From Phaeoceros laevis (Eukaryota > Anthocerotophyta > Anthocerotopsida > Notothyladales): a stretch of 61,717 nt of DNA. Each line of letters starts with the position of its first letter. Positions within the stretch are counted from its first letter, which is position 1. Below are positions 33,932 to 46,475 of this stretch, piece after piece. The notes beneath the pieces are model-generated. The model did not search any database. It was given only the letters and a program-made list of their open reading frames with translations, and had not been told where the DNA came from. The stretch covers positions 1 through 61,717 of the forward strand of contig JBNGIQ010008509.1 in NCBI GenBank assembly GCA_049999765.1. The letters run 5' to 3'. Position numbers and translations under genes: made by a program.

Positions 33932-36387
33932 TCATATCCTTACAATTACGCTGCTTATCCTTTTCCGCAGCTGGACTGTCGAATCAGCACCAGTCAGTGT
34001 TTGGCTGACATGTAGATAGTCCTTCGTGTCAAAATTGATACTTCCCGAATCGTTTAAAATCCACCTATCAAACTCATCAACCTCCCCAGTGCCGGAAGCA
34101 TGTAGCCCAGATTGTCTGCTGCGGTTTGCCAAGACATGGATTGAATTAGTAAGAGTACCGAAGCCTTTTGTCAACAAAAACCTTTCAACAACAAACAAAA
34201 GTTAGATAATTGCTGAGCTTACGTCTTCTCCTCTGTCCTTCGCTGCATTTCCCGTTCCAGCATCAAGCGACGAGCTTCGAGCTTCTGAATATCCTCCTGA
34301 GCAGCCAGTCTGCGGGCATCCTCCTTTCTTTGAGCAGCCAATCTGCGTTCTTCTTCCTCCTCCTAAACAACAACCAATACATTGAGGGACTGTCCAATAG
34401 GAGAAAGACTAGATAGTGGGGGAGTTTACATAAGCAAATATGAGCACTACATTTGCCACAGAGCTGAATTTCGCGTGCACTGTAGAGAATCTGGCAACGA
34501 CTGGCGACTTCTCTTCCGCCATAGTTCAATTTCCAACGGAAGAAATAAGTTCATACCTCTTTTGCTCTTTTCGCTTCCAGTTCCTCGATCCTCTTGCGCT
34601 CTTCATATTCCTGCTGCCGCCGTTCTTCCTCCTCTCTAATCTTTTGTGCTAATTGCTCTTCTTCCCTTCTCCTTTGATCCTCTGCCTGATATGGGAGAAT
34701 GAGCTTGCCATCAGCATAACATTCCGTTTACTTCAAACAAAAAAGATCCGCTAAGTCAAAAGGAAAGAACACATGCACAAGTGCCACAGCACCATACCTC
34801 AGCCTGCAGCCTTTCCAGTTCAAACAGTCGCATCTCCTCTTCGACTCTTGCATCCTCTTCAGCCTGCTTTCGCTTTTCTTCCTCCTCCCTAAATGCACAG
34901 GAGTCTGTCGTGTCAAGCCGCACACCATTCCCACAACCTGAATGGCACAATGAATTGAGAAGTCAAAGCTGCTCTTGTACTCCATGCCTGCCTTCTAGTG
35001 GCAAGCCAATTCCTACATGCAGCCACCCAAAGCAGCTCCATCCTAATGCACAAGGGGGTCTAGCAAATTTTGTGAGGGAAACAAGAAATCTCAAACCTCA
35101 GAGCGCGCTCTGCTTCCTCGACTTGTCGTTTTTGATGTTCAACTTGTGCAAGCTCTGCTTTCCTAGCTTCCAAATTAGCCAGCCGTATTTTGTTGGCAAG
35201 CTCCCTCCGTCCCAACTCCTCTTGATTTTGCTTTTCAAACTTCCGCTTTCGAACATTTTGTTCGCTGAAGTAGGTGTCTTTATCCAGTTGTACACTGCAG
35301 TCTGTTTTCAGGCTCGTCCCTTCCTGTATGAGCGTGGGTGGACATGCAATCCTTAGATACCCAAAAAAAAAACAAGAGAGCAAGCACTTGGGCTACTGAA
35401 AAGGCCTACTGCTCGCCTTTTGCTTACCTTAGCGAGAGAACGCCCACAAAATGCTTCAAGGGCCTTGCACAAGCTAGAGTGCTTGTTAAATTGGACCCAC
35501 ACATCACAGCGCAGAGCAGGTGCAATGCTTAAAGGCATTTGTTTTCCCCCGATGTCTACACCTCCATCGCTCGTGACCTCAAGGTTTCTGAGTTGCATGA
35601 CGGTTCACAGCTTCAATACAATTAGGGCTCCAGAGTCTGAAACCATCAAATCGGTCTCTCACAAGTCGTCACCTGATACCACCAAACGTGGAGAAAATGG
35701 TGTGTGTCACCAAAATGGAGGCTTTCGATGACACCCGAGGCTCTGACAACCAAAGTGATGGAACTCCTCTCACAATGAGTGTGTCCGGGCGTCTAACGGC
35801 ATTGCTCGTCCTGACGTCTGCAACATACGCAAGCACCGCAATTGCCATGACACAGCTCAGCAAGCGTAACAACACCGGGGAAGAGAAAGGCGACTATGGG
35901 CTTAGGCCGGTCGGTCGGACTCACCACGAACACCCTCCCACGACTTGACCAGAGATTCAGCAGAAGGAGCTTCCATGACCTCGGCGTGGCAACGTAGCTT
36001 CACTCCTGCAACATTCATCTCGAAGCCATTCCACTTATCCACGCACACGTCCTGAAGTTGCTGCTGCTTCTGCTCAGGTGAAACTGAGGCTCCCTGCTGG
36101 TCTGAGAGCCAAACATACAGCACGGCTGCGGCCACGGGCTCATTGCGCTTCCTCCTGTGTGCTTGACGGTCTTTGGATACGGTGAGATCGGAATCCGCGA
36201 AACGGAAGGAGATGCTCTTGTGCAACAAAACTTTCAAGCACTCCTTCAACTGCCACTCGTCCAAAGGGCGCAGCGACTGATCCACCCGAGTGAAGGAGAA
36301 ATTAATCCGGATGCGAGGCACCAGCGAGAGACCGTGCCCAAGCTCGACCGTGTCCCAGGGCGACAGCGGCGTGGGGGAGTCCGTCAT
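33932..36387 (-). CDS. AKAP17A (XE7)-like nuclear protein
   Basis: Eight exons (35925-36387, 35673-35817, 35428-35587, 35097-35323, 34798-34888, 34557-34685, 34223-34362, 33932-34118) join with consistent phases into 513 aa. The N-terminus (DTVELGHGLSLVPRIRIN, PLDEWQLKECLKVLL) and the RRM-like region (RPDTLIVRGVPSLWL, EPRVSSKASILVTHTIFSTFG, ALRCDVWVQFNKHSSLCKAL, EAFCGRSL) match plant homologues of A-kinase anchor protein 17A, a splicing-related protein in animals. A long charged coiled coil rich in Glu, Arg, Lys and Ala (~residues 340-450) follows, and a short Ser/Thr/Asp-rich tail ends the protein. Plants lack a classical PKA regulatory system, so a role in pre-mRNA processing is the likelier one. 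An in-frame upstream ATG at 36462 would add 25 residues. Confidence 0.85.
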
Positions 36388-36940
36388 GGTGCTCGGTACA
36401 TCCGCCAGTCCCGCGCTCTTCGTCTGTAGACTTCGTTTGAGCCCTGAAAACCTAAACTGCATACGAGGAATTAAAGTTTGTCGTTTGCAACTTCGCACTC
36501 AGGCTCTTTTTCCCGTAACGAGCTTGTTCTTGTTACGAACATCGAAGTTCGCATCCAGGATGTGATTACAGTTCCTTGTCATTTGTTTCATGGAGAAGAG
36601 TCTCAAATACTCCGAGCAGGAACAGTCCTTATGCTTTGCCCTGCCAGAGCACGTTGGATCGTAGTCCATATGTAGATGGTTTGCAATTATTTCTATTGAA
36701 ATTGATACCTGTTCTTCCAGTTCAGTTTTTAGTTGCCAGCTACAAATCCATGTCTCACTTATGTTTCCCGCTCAAGGATATATGTGGCCCTATGGAATGC
36801 AAGGTATCGTCTTTTCCTTGTCGATGCACAGTATCACTGTACAAATGCAGCCGACCAGAGATGCCGAAGGTGCTCCACTCCAGTAGCCAGAAGCTGTAAT
36901 TTGCCCTGAGAGCAGCACTGAAAGCCAGCACTCACTTCTC
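36388..36940. other. Spacer between ribokinase and AKAP17A-like gene
   Basis: About 550 bp holding the ribokinase 3' UTR and the AKAP17A-like promoter and leader, both genes reading leftward. Nothing else is recognised. Confidence 0.5.
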
Positions 36941-37915
36941 CTAAGGAGGCGTGTAACCCTCGAGAAGCCCGTCCACAGCCTTCCGCTCAGGCATGCTTGG
37001 CAAGGTACCCTTGACTCTCACACACAAGGATCCCGTAGCGGATGCGAATCTGAGAGCATCAACTACAGACTGGCCCTCAAGAAGCGCAACAGCGTATCCT
37101 GCAGTGAAGGAATCTCCTGCGCCTGTCGTGTCCACTACTTCTGGTGCAAGGATGGCCGGCTGTGTGAAGAACTGACCATCCTGGGTGACAAGCACGGAGC
37201 CATGCTCCCCACGCTTCACCAGCACCTGCTTCACCCCCATCTCTTGAATTTTGGCAGCTGCCAGCAGCACCTGCTCCAATGTGTCGCAAGGCAGACCCGT
37301 GATGCGGCTCAACTCCGTCTCGTTGGGGCTGAGCACGGTGATGGCCTTGAGCAGCTCCTGAGGCAAGGGCTCGTCAAAGCCCCCGGCGTCCATAACCACA
37401 TGCACGCCGGCGCTCCTGGCTATCTTGGCCGCCTCGATGTTCACACTGTCGGGAACTTCCCGCTGCAGCAGGAGTGCTCCAGCTCTCCGGATGAGCTGCT
37501 GCGCAGCTGCCGGCAGGCGGCCACTGCCTCCCTCCGCTTTCCCCCATGCCATGTTCGCTCCACCTACGATGATGATGGAATTCCTGCCTCCCGGCTGCAA
37601 CATCACAATGGCATGACCCGTGGGGCCTCCGACGGTGGCCACATGGTCCAGCTTCACTCCTGCTCCTCCCACTGCTTCCTTCACCAGATCCGCATAGCTG
37701 TCCTTGCCGACCTGGGCGATCAAGAAGGTCGGGTAGGCGAGACGCGCTGCGCATGCAGCCTGATTGGCGCCCTTGCCCCCTGCCACCGTTTGTGCACCTT
37801 TTGCCGCAATCGTCTCTCCTTTTGCAGGTAGCCGATCAATTTCCACATACAGGTCCGCGTTCACCGATCCCACTACCACCAGCGGCAGCTGCTCAACTCT
37901 CGGGGAATCCGCCAT
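36941..37915 (-). CDS. RBSK: Ribokinase (PfkB family)
   Basis: A single uninterrupted frame of 324 aa from ATG 37913-37915 (MADSPRVEQL). Ribokinase phosphorylates ribose to ribose-5-phosphate with ATP, salvaging ribose from nucleoside breakdown. Visible are VVVGSVNADLYVEIDRLP, the N-terminal PfkB signature AGGKGANQAA, the NxxE-type metal motif (LSPNETEL), and the C-terminal signature DTTGAGDSFTAGYAVALL with the catalytic Asp and anion hole. No obvious plastid transit peptide follows this ATG. Upstream in-frame sequence begins at a non-ATG codon, so the shorter start is preferred. It is divergent from ORC2, with 388 bp between the two start codons. Confidence 0.94.
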   Translation of the reverse strand: MADSPRVEQLPLVVVGSVNADLYVEIDRLPAKGETIAAKGAQTVAGGKGANQAACAARLAYPTFLIAQVGKDSYADLVKEAVGGAGVKLDHVATVGGPTGHAIVMLQPGGRNSIIIVGGANMAWGKAEGGSGRLPAAAQQLIRRAGALLLQREVPDSVNIEAAKIARSAGVHVVMDAGGFDEPLPQELLKAITVLSPNETELSRITGLPCDTLEQVLLAAAKIQEMGVKQVLVKRGEHGSVLVTQDGQFFTQPAILAPEVVDTTGAGDSFTAGYAVALLEGQSVVDALRFASATGSLCVRVKGTLPSMPERKAVDGLLEGYTPP

Positions 37916-38303
37916 TAGCCGCAGCAATCCTCGCCGAAAGAGAGCAAAAAGGACGGAGAACACATTCCGTCGCAGATGAGCACGCGAAACGAAGTACCAG
38001 CAACTCCCGTGTTTTCACTCAAGGACTACACAGTCAGACATGCACTTAGACTAGTTACTCGTGCTGATCTTCCCGCCACCGAAACAGGTTTCCCGCCATG
38101 CCGGCCTCCTCGAGATGGGGTTCCGCCTCGCCTAGTCGTGTCTATTTGGCCTGCTCTGCTTCTGACGTTGCCAGGCAGCAAGCTGCAAGCAAGAGTCTCT
38201 TTTCTTCTCCGAGTGCAGTGTGAGAATGAAGCACTGCCAATTGCTTCTGAGTGCAAATGCTTCTCTCCGGCGCCTCTAATGGAGTTTTGCTGCTGGATGA
38301 GCG
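37916..38303. promoter_or_regulatory. Probable bidirectional promoter, ribokinase / ORC2
   Basis: Only 388 bp separate the divergent start codons, so both 5' UTRs and core promoters must lie here. No TATA box in a convincing position and no E2F site was identified by eye. Confidence 0.45.
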
Positions 38304-39930
38304 ATGGATTTGGATGCCGTGGAGGGCACTAGTGACATCGACGAACCGAGCAGTTACTTCAAGGCCCGCAATGGCAAGCGGAAATCCGACAAGCGGATTA
38401 CAGACATCGATATCGTGGACGAGCAGGTACCCACCGTCCTTGACGGCTCTAGTCTTGTGCCGTGTCTAGTCCTTGTCTCATGGAGCGGAGAAGTTCTCAC
38501 TTATTTCTGTGGCTTGCTACTTCACGCTGGTGGACTAGGAGCTGCGCAGTGCTTTGGCAACGCTGCCTCCAAATCATGAAAAGGAAGTGATAGCTCTTTT
38601 GAACAGATACAAGGCTGAGTACCAAAGATGGCGTTTTCAATTGAGGTCTGCCTCTCTCATTTGATAGAAATGTCATTTCTTAGGTCGTTCATGTCGCTCA
38701 AGGTTCTGAAGTTCCAATTGATATGTGATCTCTAGCTGTGGATTCGGACTGCTGATGTATGGATTCGGGTCTAAGAAAGCGTTGCTTGAGGACTTCGCAT
38801 CATCTTCGCTTACAGATGGGGCTGTGGTTGTTGTCAATGGCTATCTTCCAGCTGTGAATGTTAAACAAGTAAGTGCACATTTCCTGTTTTCTCTCTGTCA
38901 TGCATTTTCCGGACCGTCAAGGGCAGGAGGGTGCCGGGAAGAAGCTGCGGGAGGGTGTATTAGGTCAAAGAACTCACTATTCAGCAAAACTGTAGCTCAC
39001 TGAGCAACCATCTTCTTGAGTTCAGGTTATCTTCAAAGCAGTATGCGTACTTTGGGAGGAGCAGAGCAGATCTACAGGCTCGAAAAGGGGTAAAGCCAAG
39101 AGGGCCACCGAGTGCCCACCTGTGAGCTCTCAAAATGAGGAGGAGCTTCTTGCTTTCATTCGCACGTTGAAGTCTCAGTTCGTGTATGTTGTGGTCCACA
39201 ACATTGATGGACCGAGTCTCCGTGACAATGATATACAGCGTAGACTTGCAAGCTTTGCTGCTTGCCCACAAGTGAGGATCGTTGCTTCCATCGATCATGT
39301 GAATGCACCATTATGTAAGTACCTGCTATTGGCACATGTCACCTGTCTGCCCCTTGTCTTGCTGATGGCCGTAAGACGGCACTTTGAGGTAGTGTTTGGC
39401 TTGGCTAACAACCTGACCGCTGCTAGTGTGGAATAAACAGATGGCAAGCACACAGTTCAACTGGTGGTGGCACCATACTCCAACGTATGCATCTTACAGC
39501 GTGGAGAATGCATACGCCCCTCTGCTACTAGCTACCGATGGGCCTAGCAAAAGCGCCCGCACTGCCATTTTGGTACTGAAGAGCTTAACTCCTAATGCCC
39601 AAAGCGTGTTTCGAACACTTGCGGACTTCCAGATAGCAAATCCTAATGATCAAGGTATCGTCGGTGTGTATCTTATGCAAGTACTGGGACAAGTGCTGTT
39701 TCAACGGCTTAACTAGGTGCCGTTTTGCAGGTGTCTCACAGCACCAGCTCTACACAGTGTGTCGGGAAAAGTTTTTAGTTAGCAGTGAGTTGACACTTCG
39801 AGCAATATTGGGAGAATTTCGCGATCACCAGTTGGTGAAGTCCAGAAGAGGGTCGAATGGGCAAGATTGCCTTTACGTTCCTTTGCCTCAAGAATCTTTA
39901 GTGAAGTTGCTCCAGGATATGACCACGTGA
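38304..39930 (+). CDS. ORC2: Origin recognition complex subunit 2
   Basis: Six exons (38304-38426, 38539-38645, 38736-38868, 39026-39314, 39427-39654, 39731-39930) join in consistent phase into 359 aa, close to the plant length. ORC2 is part of the six-subunit complex that marks nuclear replication origins and loads MCM helicase. Key sequence includes CGFGLLMYGFGSKKALLEDF (AAA-like core), VVVVNGYLPAVNVKQ, VVHNIDGPSLRD, RIVASIDHVNAPLLW, QFNWWWHHTPTYASY, and a C-terminal winged-helix (YTVCREKFLVSSELTLRAIL, DHQLVKSRRGSNGQDCLYVPL). All match plant ORC2. The gene ends 330 bp from the convergent WASHC4-like gene. Confidence 0.95.
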
Positions 39931-40261
39931 CTCTGAGTAAGCGCACCATCTTCCATGATATGTCCAGGCATGTGCCTGCACGATTTATCCGGCAATGTTC
40001 CAACCGGCAATACGGGTAGATGTTATTCATGGTGTCTGTGTTGGGTACAGGACCACGTTGCTGGTAGTACATTCACCGTCTGGACTCGAAAAAAATGGGA
40101 GTCTCACACTGTACAACAATTTGCATTAAACTCTATCCACGTTACAGATAGAAGTGACATATGTTACACTGCAAAATTTATTCTCAGGGTCGTTGATGGC
40201 GGCAAATGGCAAACCACTGAAGTTGACGTCCCCCTTGTGGACATGGCAGTCATGTGCTATT

Positions 40262-43200
40262 TCATTGAAAAAATATTCTGGCGCCACTGAATGTGAACTC
40301 CAGAACCTCAAATTCTGTAAGGTAAACGTCCAGCCGTCTGATTAACTGCCAACATATCAAGATTCAGTACCATTACATGCCTAAATCAGCTAACGACGGG
40401 ACATACACAGGAAGAAGCTTACCAGTTGCATATTTTGCACTTGTTCAACGGAGATAGACGACAGCTTTTGACTCCATATTTCCAAGGCATTCATCCCACC
40501 CTTTGTGCTGTTCATGTCCAATCCATCTTCAATACGGTTCTTCTCACCTACGAGATGTTGCCTTGCTGAGTCGAACCAATGCAGTGAATCGAACTGCTTG
40601 TCTTGCCCCAATACCTAGAGCATGAGTCCCGATAAGCTTCCGAACAAAGCAACATAACCGAAGCTACAACGCAATGACGTACCTATGAATGTCAAAGTTT
40701 ACCTTCAACACATAACCTAAACCAAGAGCAAAACCGTCATCTGTGAACATGGCATCAACCACATCTCTACCCCTCTTGTACAACTTGTCTTTCGCCTGAA
40801 GCATAGTCTCAACAGCGTTTATAATGAGAGCAGGGACAATCAAGAAAAAGTCCCGCAAGTGCATGTTGTCCTCACTGCGGAGCTCCTGCACAGATGGGAC
40901 AAAAAGTTCACCTCAAATGCGTGCACAGTTTATGTTACAACAGCACACAGACCAACTGGACCCAACCTTCGAAAACACGTTGGACAAAATACTGAGGTAA
41001 TTTGTACGCTCCAACGACAAGTCTTGACTTTCCAAGGCTCTGTCAAGTAATCTTCCAGCTTCGATAGTTTCCTCTGACAAGCCAAAATCTCTTGAGGCCT
41101 GCTCGAAACTCACATTGTGGCTGACACCTTGCACAAACCTTTAAAAACAAGATCTTACTATTTGAACCGTTTGTCAGAACACACACTAGCAAGTCCCAAT
41201 GATTTAGAGTACATACCCCGAGGCTAAACTGCAATGATGAAGCCCTCCATGCCTGACCATCCGCACAAACCCAAGAGCATTTCCCATCTCTGAAATGAGC
41301 TGTCTAAACTGATCCAGGAAGCTCAGGCGGTCTTCCGTCATTCCCAACTTGCGAATATCCTTGTTCAGTTTCTCAGCTCTAGAATATGGGTACAGCTTTA
41401 TGTTCCGTTCACTGGTTTCCTGAAACAAACAAAAGTGGCAAAAAAACAATCAGCAACAAGTAACTAATTTTCCAACAAATTCTTAAATTTGCCTCTCCTC
41501 AAGCGATGACATGTCTGTTATATCACCAGCATACCTTGTAGAACCGACGTTCCTTGCCTAGACATGACTTGATGTGATCATCGAAGAGGAACTGGGAGAA
41601 CACCACAAACTTCTGAGCTAGATACTGGTAAGCAAAGTTGACAGTTGTGCTCATGATTCCTGTCCCATGTGTACGTATTGAGTTGGCAACATGCCTCACA
41701 CTAACTGTGTTAACGTGCTTACGACGGAGTGCATTTGACACCCTTTCAAAAAACACCTGCACAACAAAAGCTCCCGAAAAGTTGTTAGATGCCTGCCCTT
41801 TGCCGACAGCCTGCCTCCAAAGATAACAGAATCCACTACATGATAGCTGCAGATCCTTGGATAAACACAAGAAGTGATATACGGTCTCAACCTGAGTGTT
41901 AAGATTGTAGGTGTAGCATGCAACAAACAGGTGGATGTTGCGCATAATCTCCAGCAAGTCGACACCCTGTTCTAGAGTTTGACAGGGGAGATGAATGTCT
42001 TGGAGCTCAAGCTTGTACTTCTGCTCGGCAAGCTGACGCATTTCCCCGTATGTCTGTAGTAAGTGTTCGCTTTAGTAACAGGCAGCTACCTCCTCACCCT
42101 CGGATGATTCAATAAGTCCCAACGGACATAGGACAATGACATCACAGTTTTGCACTTACTTTCCAGTCATGAAGGGCTATTGCAGCGTGATCATAGAATG
42201 CAGCGTTCAAATAAGTCTCAACCCTTGATTGGATGTGAATGTGATTTGAGCTAAGCCTTAAGGGTTTCAACTTCAAAAACCATGACAGATCACGCACACC
42301 TGTCTGTACTCCCAACAAGCGAGGTCAATCAGGAACGAAGCCCACAAAAGATGGAACCAGTTCCAACTGTCTACATATTGCAGCAGTACCTTGGTAGGAT
42401 TTACTGTTACAGTGCCCTTGAGATGTGCTGAATGAACGTGTAGTCGTAAGTCCGTCTCGATGTCCCTACAGAGAGGTGAGATAATATCCTGCCAAGGGCA
42501 TTATGAAGATCCAGATGGTTATTCACAGAAGCATGTTCAACAAATCAGTCCCCTAAGATTGTTTGCTGAAATCACTTACATTTGCTATCGAGTCCTTTAT
42601 TTCTTTTTCATAAGCTTCTATTACTTTATGATCCGCTTTACCAATTTTGAGAAGCTTCACCCCATCAGAAAAAGAGTTTATTAGGAACCTGAGACATGAC
42701 ACTATTGTCACTTCACTGTGAGATGACATCATCACGAAGTAAACACATGGATAATCTTCATAGCTTGCAACAAACAAAACATACTGGAGATGACGAGCTT
42801 CCTCAGCTTGAGCATACACCAGAGCAAAGCACGTTGGCATCATCTCTCTGCTCCAATACAAAAAACTGCAGTCTGTCACACTGTTTGTGAGCTGATGTAT
42901 ATCTGCGGCAATGTCTATCAACCAGAAGAGGTCCGAAAGCTCCTTGTTTGCATTATCCGGCAGCTTGTTCTGTTGATGGTAGGTTAGGTCACAAGGAGAA
43001 CCCAGGTTACTTGAAGAATATCACGCTCAGGAGTTAGAAGAGAACTCCACAGCACCTACTTCTACAACTAGGAGGCAGTAATGTCATGTTTTTCACTGCT
43101 GTGCAGTCAACCGTTAACTTACAACTTACATGGCTGCTAAGAATATCCAGGGCCAGCCTCAAAACAATTTTTGCTCTGCTGCTGCAGCATCCTTGAAGAA

Positions 43201-46200
43201 TGTTGATCGCTAGGCCAGCCTAGAAAAGGCAGATAACCGTTGAATGGAAATTTTACTGATAACATGTACTGTAAACAAAGTGCATGAAACTGCTGAGTAG
43301 AAATTCCACTTACCGCTGCCAATGCATCAAGGAGCTTCACATCTACCTCCTTTCCACCTACAAATATGTCTTCATAACGTCAGCAAAGTTACGGATAAAC
43401 AAATTCTTAGCAATTCAGAAGCACAAAAACTTCAAATGCCACTTACGGGTAATGGACCGACTAAACAGATTGAGGCTGCTGCTCCTTGATTTAGTTGCAA
43501 TATCTGCTTCCAGTTGTGTCTGTTCAAATCCGCAAGGCTGCTCAGTAGGTGCAGAGAGCTCATGACATGTCTATAGAGAAATCCAAACAGGTCGAGCCTG
43601 TAACCTTGATTGGAATTAAAATCTTCCACATTTGGGCTTGCATGAGTTGCATCATATGTTCAACACTTTGCACGGTCTCACAGTTTTTTTTATGATACAT
43701 ATCCTCAACAGCCTGAAGTTCACACCAACACAGAGATGTCCTACCTTCAGTACCCAATTTTCATGCGACTAGCAAAAATGAGCACGGTTTTAACAACAGA
43801 TAGCACTGCCTGAAGTATAAGTGCCCAGGGCGTTGGAGTCTAATCCTTATTGTGAATATACTATGGATATTAAGTCTGGAATAGCAGTGACAGCTTCAGA
43901 CCTTCAGTAATTCTGCAGCATGGCGCAAAACAGATATCTGATCCTTGCTTATTGGTTCCTGCACCACCATCAGTCAAACACAAATATCTGACAGTGATAC
44001 CTATTTGTTTCCAGCGGTCAAGAACAGCAACCGGGCTACAGCCATACCTCCATAAAGACGTGCAGGTCCACAAAAGCACGTAAGATGTGGCGCAGTCGAT
44101 TTGCAAGATGTATGCCCTGTCATGGAAAATCTGAAGGCGTCACAGATGTTGGAAGCTACTAGGCCCCTGAGCGCTCAAGTTCTGACATCTAAAATATCTA
44201 CCTGTGCCAGCTGCTTTAACCTCATCCCTAAAACTGCTTGAACTGCAACCTGCAAGACCTGCAGCAACAACTACAGTTCAGTACCCCATTCTCATAAGCA
44301 GATGCATGAACTTCTCTTTCATAGATGTTTCTGAGAAGGCGTACAGGTCAAACTGCCAGCGAAATTCAGCTAGCACATTGGATACAGAGCACTTTTTCCT
44401 AGATCATGCAAGTAGTTGGCAAGACGGAAACTAGCACCAACAGAAATCAAATTTGAGAACCATGTTTGCACCTTTGGGGGTACAGCTGAGTCAAAAGACA
44501 CCAACCAGTTTGTGATTGCACTTCGCAGAGACTGTACATCCCTGGGGCACATGGAGGCTTTGAAAGCGTCAAATGGAGAAAAAGAGGTAGTTCAGAAGCC
44601 TGAAGTCATGTCGAAGAAAGTGGAGCAATATACCTGAGCAGAATTCGATCCAAGTCTTGCAGGTAGTTCATATTGAGCACACTGGCTTCTTTTCTCAGCT
44701 CCCTCGACAAAGACGATGCAAAATTGCCAGCTGGCAAATGTGCACTCAGGAATTCTGCCGGTACCATCCTGATGTTGCAGAACAGATGCAGAACCGGAAC
44801 CCTACGTTGCACTTCAAATAATAGCTTGGCGAACTTTTTGTCTGGACCTTCCCCTGCCTTGTCATGCAATTGGCTGAATTACTTCAATCAACTTACCACA
44901 AAGATAACTGAGAGCAGACAACACCACTATCACGTGTCTGGCCGGAGACAATTTGAAACTCAAGTTTCAGCAGCATGCCAGTCTTGAAATCATACCACTA
45001 CTCCATGCATGGAAGACAAAAACCGCGAGGAACCAGCCAATCTTCTGCCGATCACTTGGCTGCTCTTTCAGCAGGTCTGTTGGGGCAGGCACAAGAGATT
45101 AGAAACTGAGAAAAGCAAAAGAAGGCCTTCTGCGTTGCTGTAAAGATGTCCTCACCAAGTCGTGATATGACTTGAAGCACACCCTCACGAGCACACAAGG
45201 TCACCTCTTCGAGAAACTGCTTATTTGCCCTGACCCTGGCCATCTCCGGGGGATTAAAGTCCTCTTGTAAACACCTCTACAAAGATGAAACAGACCATGG
45301 CCATGAGATAGGAGCGAGTGCTTAGGCAAGAAACTCAGTGACATTGCGAGCAAGTGTCTTCAGTACCTTGAAGACACCGACGGTCAAAGTCTCATCCATC
45401 TTCAGAACTGCCCGATCAAGCAGTTCCACACTCTCGGCCTCCATGTCAAATTTAGAAGGGTCACCCCTTATCTCATGCAGCATTCTGCACAAGACCCCAA
45501 TCCATGTGCACAAGAAAGTTATAGGAATGTTTGCCGTTTTCTAGCTTTACTTGAGTGCATGCAGAGAAGAACCATGCATTTCTGCAACCGAGGAGCAAGC
45601 GGTCTTCCTGTACTCTACAGGAATCCGCTACAGAACGAATTTGCTACCTGTTGAAAAGCGCATAAGAATGACCCACAGCCCCATTCTGTGCCACAATATG
45701 GTCTATGGTCACAAGCACTCCAAAACCTTCCGCCAATGCAAGGCCCGCTGTGAGCAGATGAACGGTGACAAAGGATGCATACGCTTTGCTTCTGTCTCCC
45801 CCGTATATCCCCTCCAGCTGGAGCACCAAATTCTTGAGCGTTGCCCTCAATTGTGACAGGAAGACGAGAAGCTCCTGAAAGAAGAGAAAGGACTTGGCCA
45901 GCGAAATTTGCAGCTCCCCCTCCAGAGGCAATTCTTCCATACTCGCCCCGAGACCGAACACCAGCAGGCGAGGGTAAATTGTGGCGACCGCCTGCAACGG
46001 GAGGAAGGAGAAGCTAATTGGTCGACATTGGTCATGGCACTAGCAGCAGCAGGACGTTGGAATCGATCGCGGTACCTCCTTACGAAGCCGTTGGATCTCC
46101 AGACAATCATAAGCCAGCACCGTGACAAGCTTGGTGAAATGCACGTTGTCCGTGGCAGTAAGATCCAGGAGAGGTGTCCCCTCCTGAGGCTCGGCCGTGA

Positions 46201-46475
46201 GGTGGATTGGATCCCGGTTGATGTCCCCGACATCCCCAGCAGCCGCTTTCAGGGCATTGTCGTCGTGCTGCTCCAGCTTCAAGAGCACGGTGCCCCGCCA
46301 CTCGTCCACGAACCTCCGCAGCTTCTCATGCTGCTGCTCCACGTCCACTGCTCCAATCCAACCGCCCACAACACACGATCCGTGAGCCACGGCGATCTCT
46401 TCTCCTAACCTGACACACCAGCAACCACAAATGCCTGGCCTGGCGCTCACCTGAGCTGAACCCCGCAGTCGACAT
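40262..46475 (-). CDS. WASHC4: WASH complex subunit 4 (SWIP)-like protein
   Basis: 26 exons were placed with consistent GT-AG ends: 46451-46475, 46076-46404, 45648-45991, 45367-45484, 45156-45276, 44996-45076, 44634-44853, 44472-44541, 44202-44258, 44048-44116, 43902-43958, 43605-43712, 43447-43570, 43314-43357, 43130-43219, 42776-42969, 42580-42688, 42390-42488, 42160-42303, 41892-42053, 41535-41756, 41217-41419, 40967-41138, 40703-40885, 40423-40614, 40262-40345. They sum to 1206 residues plus stop; one more short exon within about 44,280-44,390 was not resolved. Sequence parallels animal SWIP (~1170 aa) to the end: [90 protein letters not shown] scaffolds the WASH complex, which drives Arp2/3 actin assembly on endosomes. 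No internal stop was met in the resolved exons. Confidence 0.88.
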
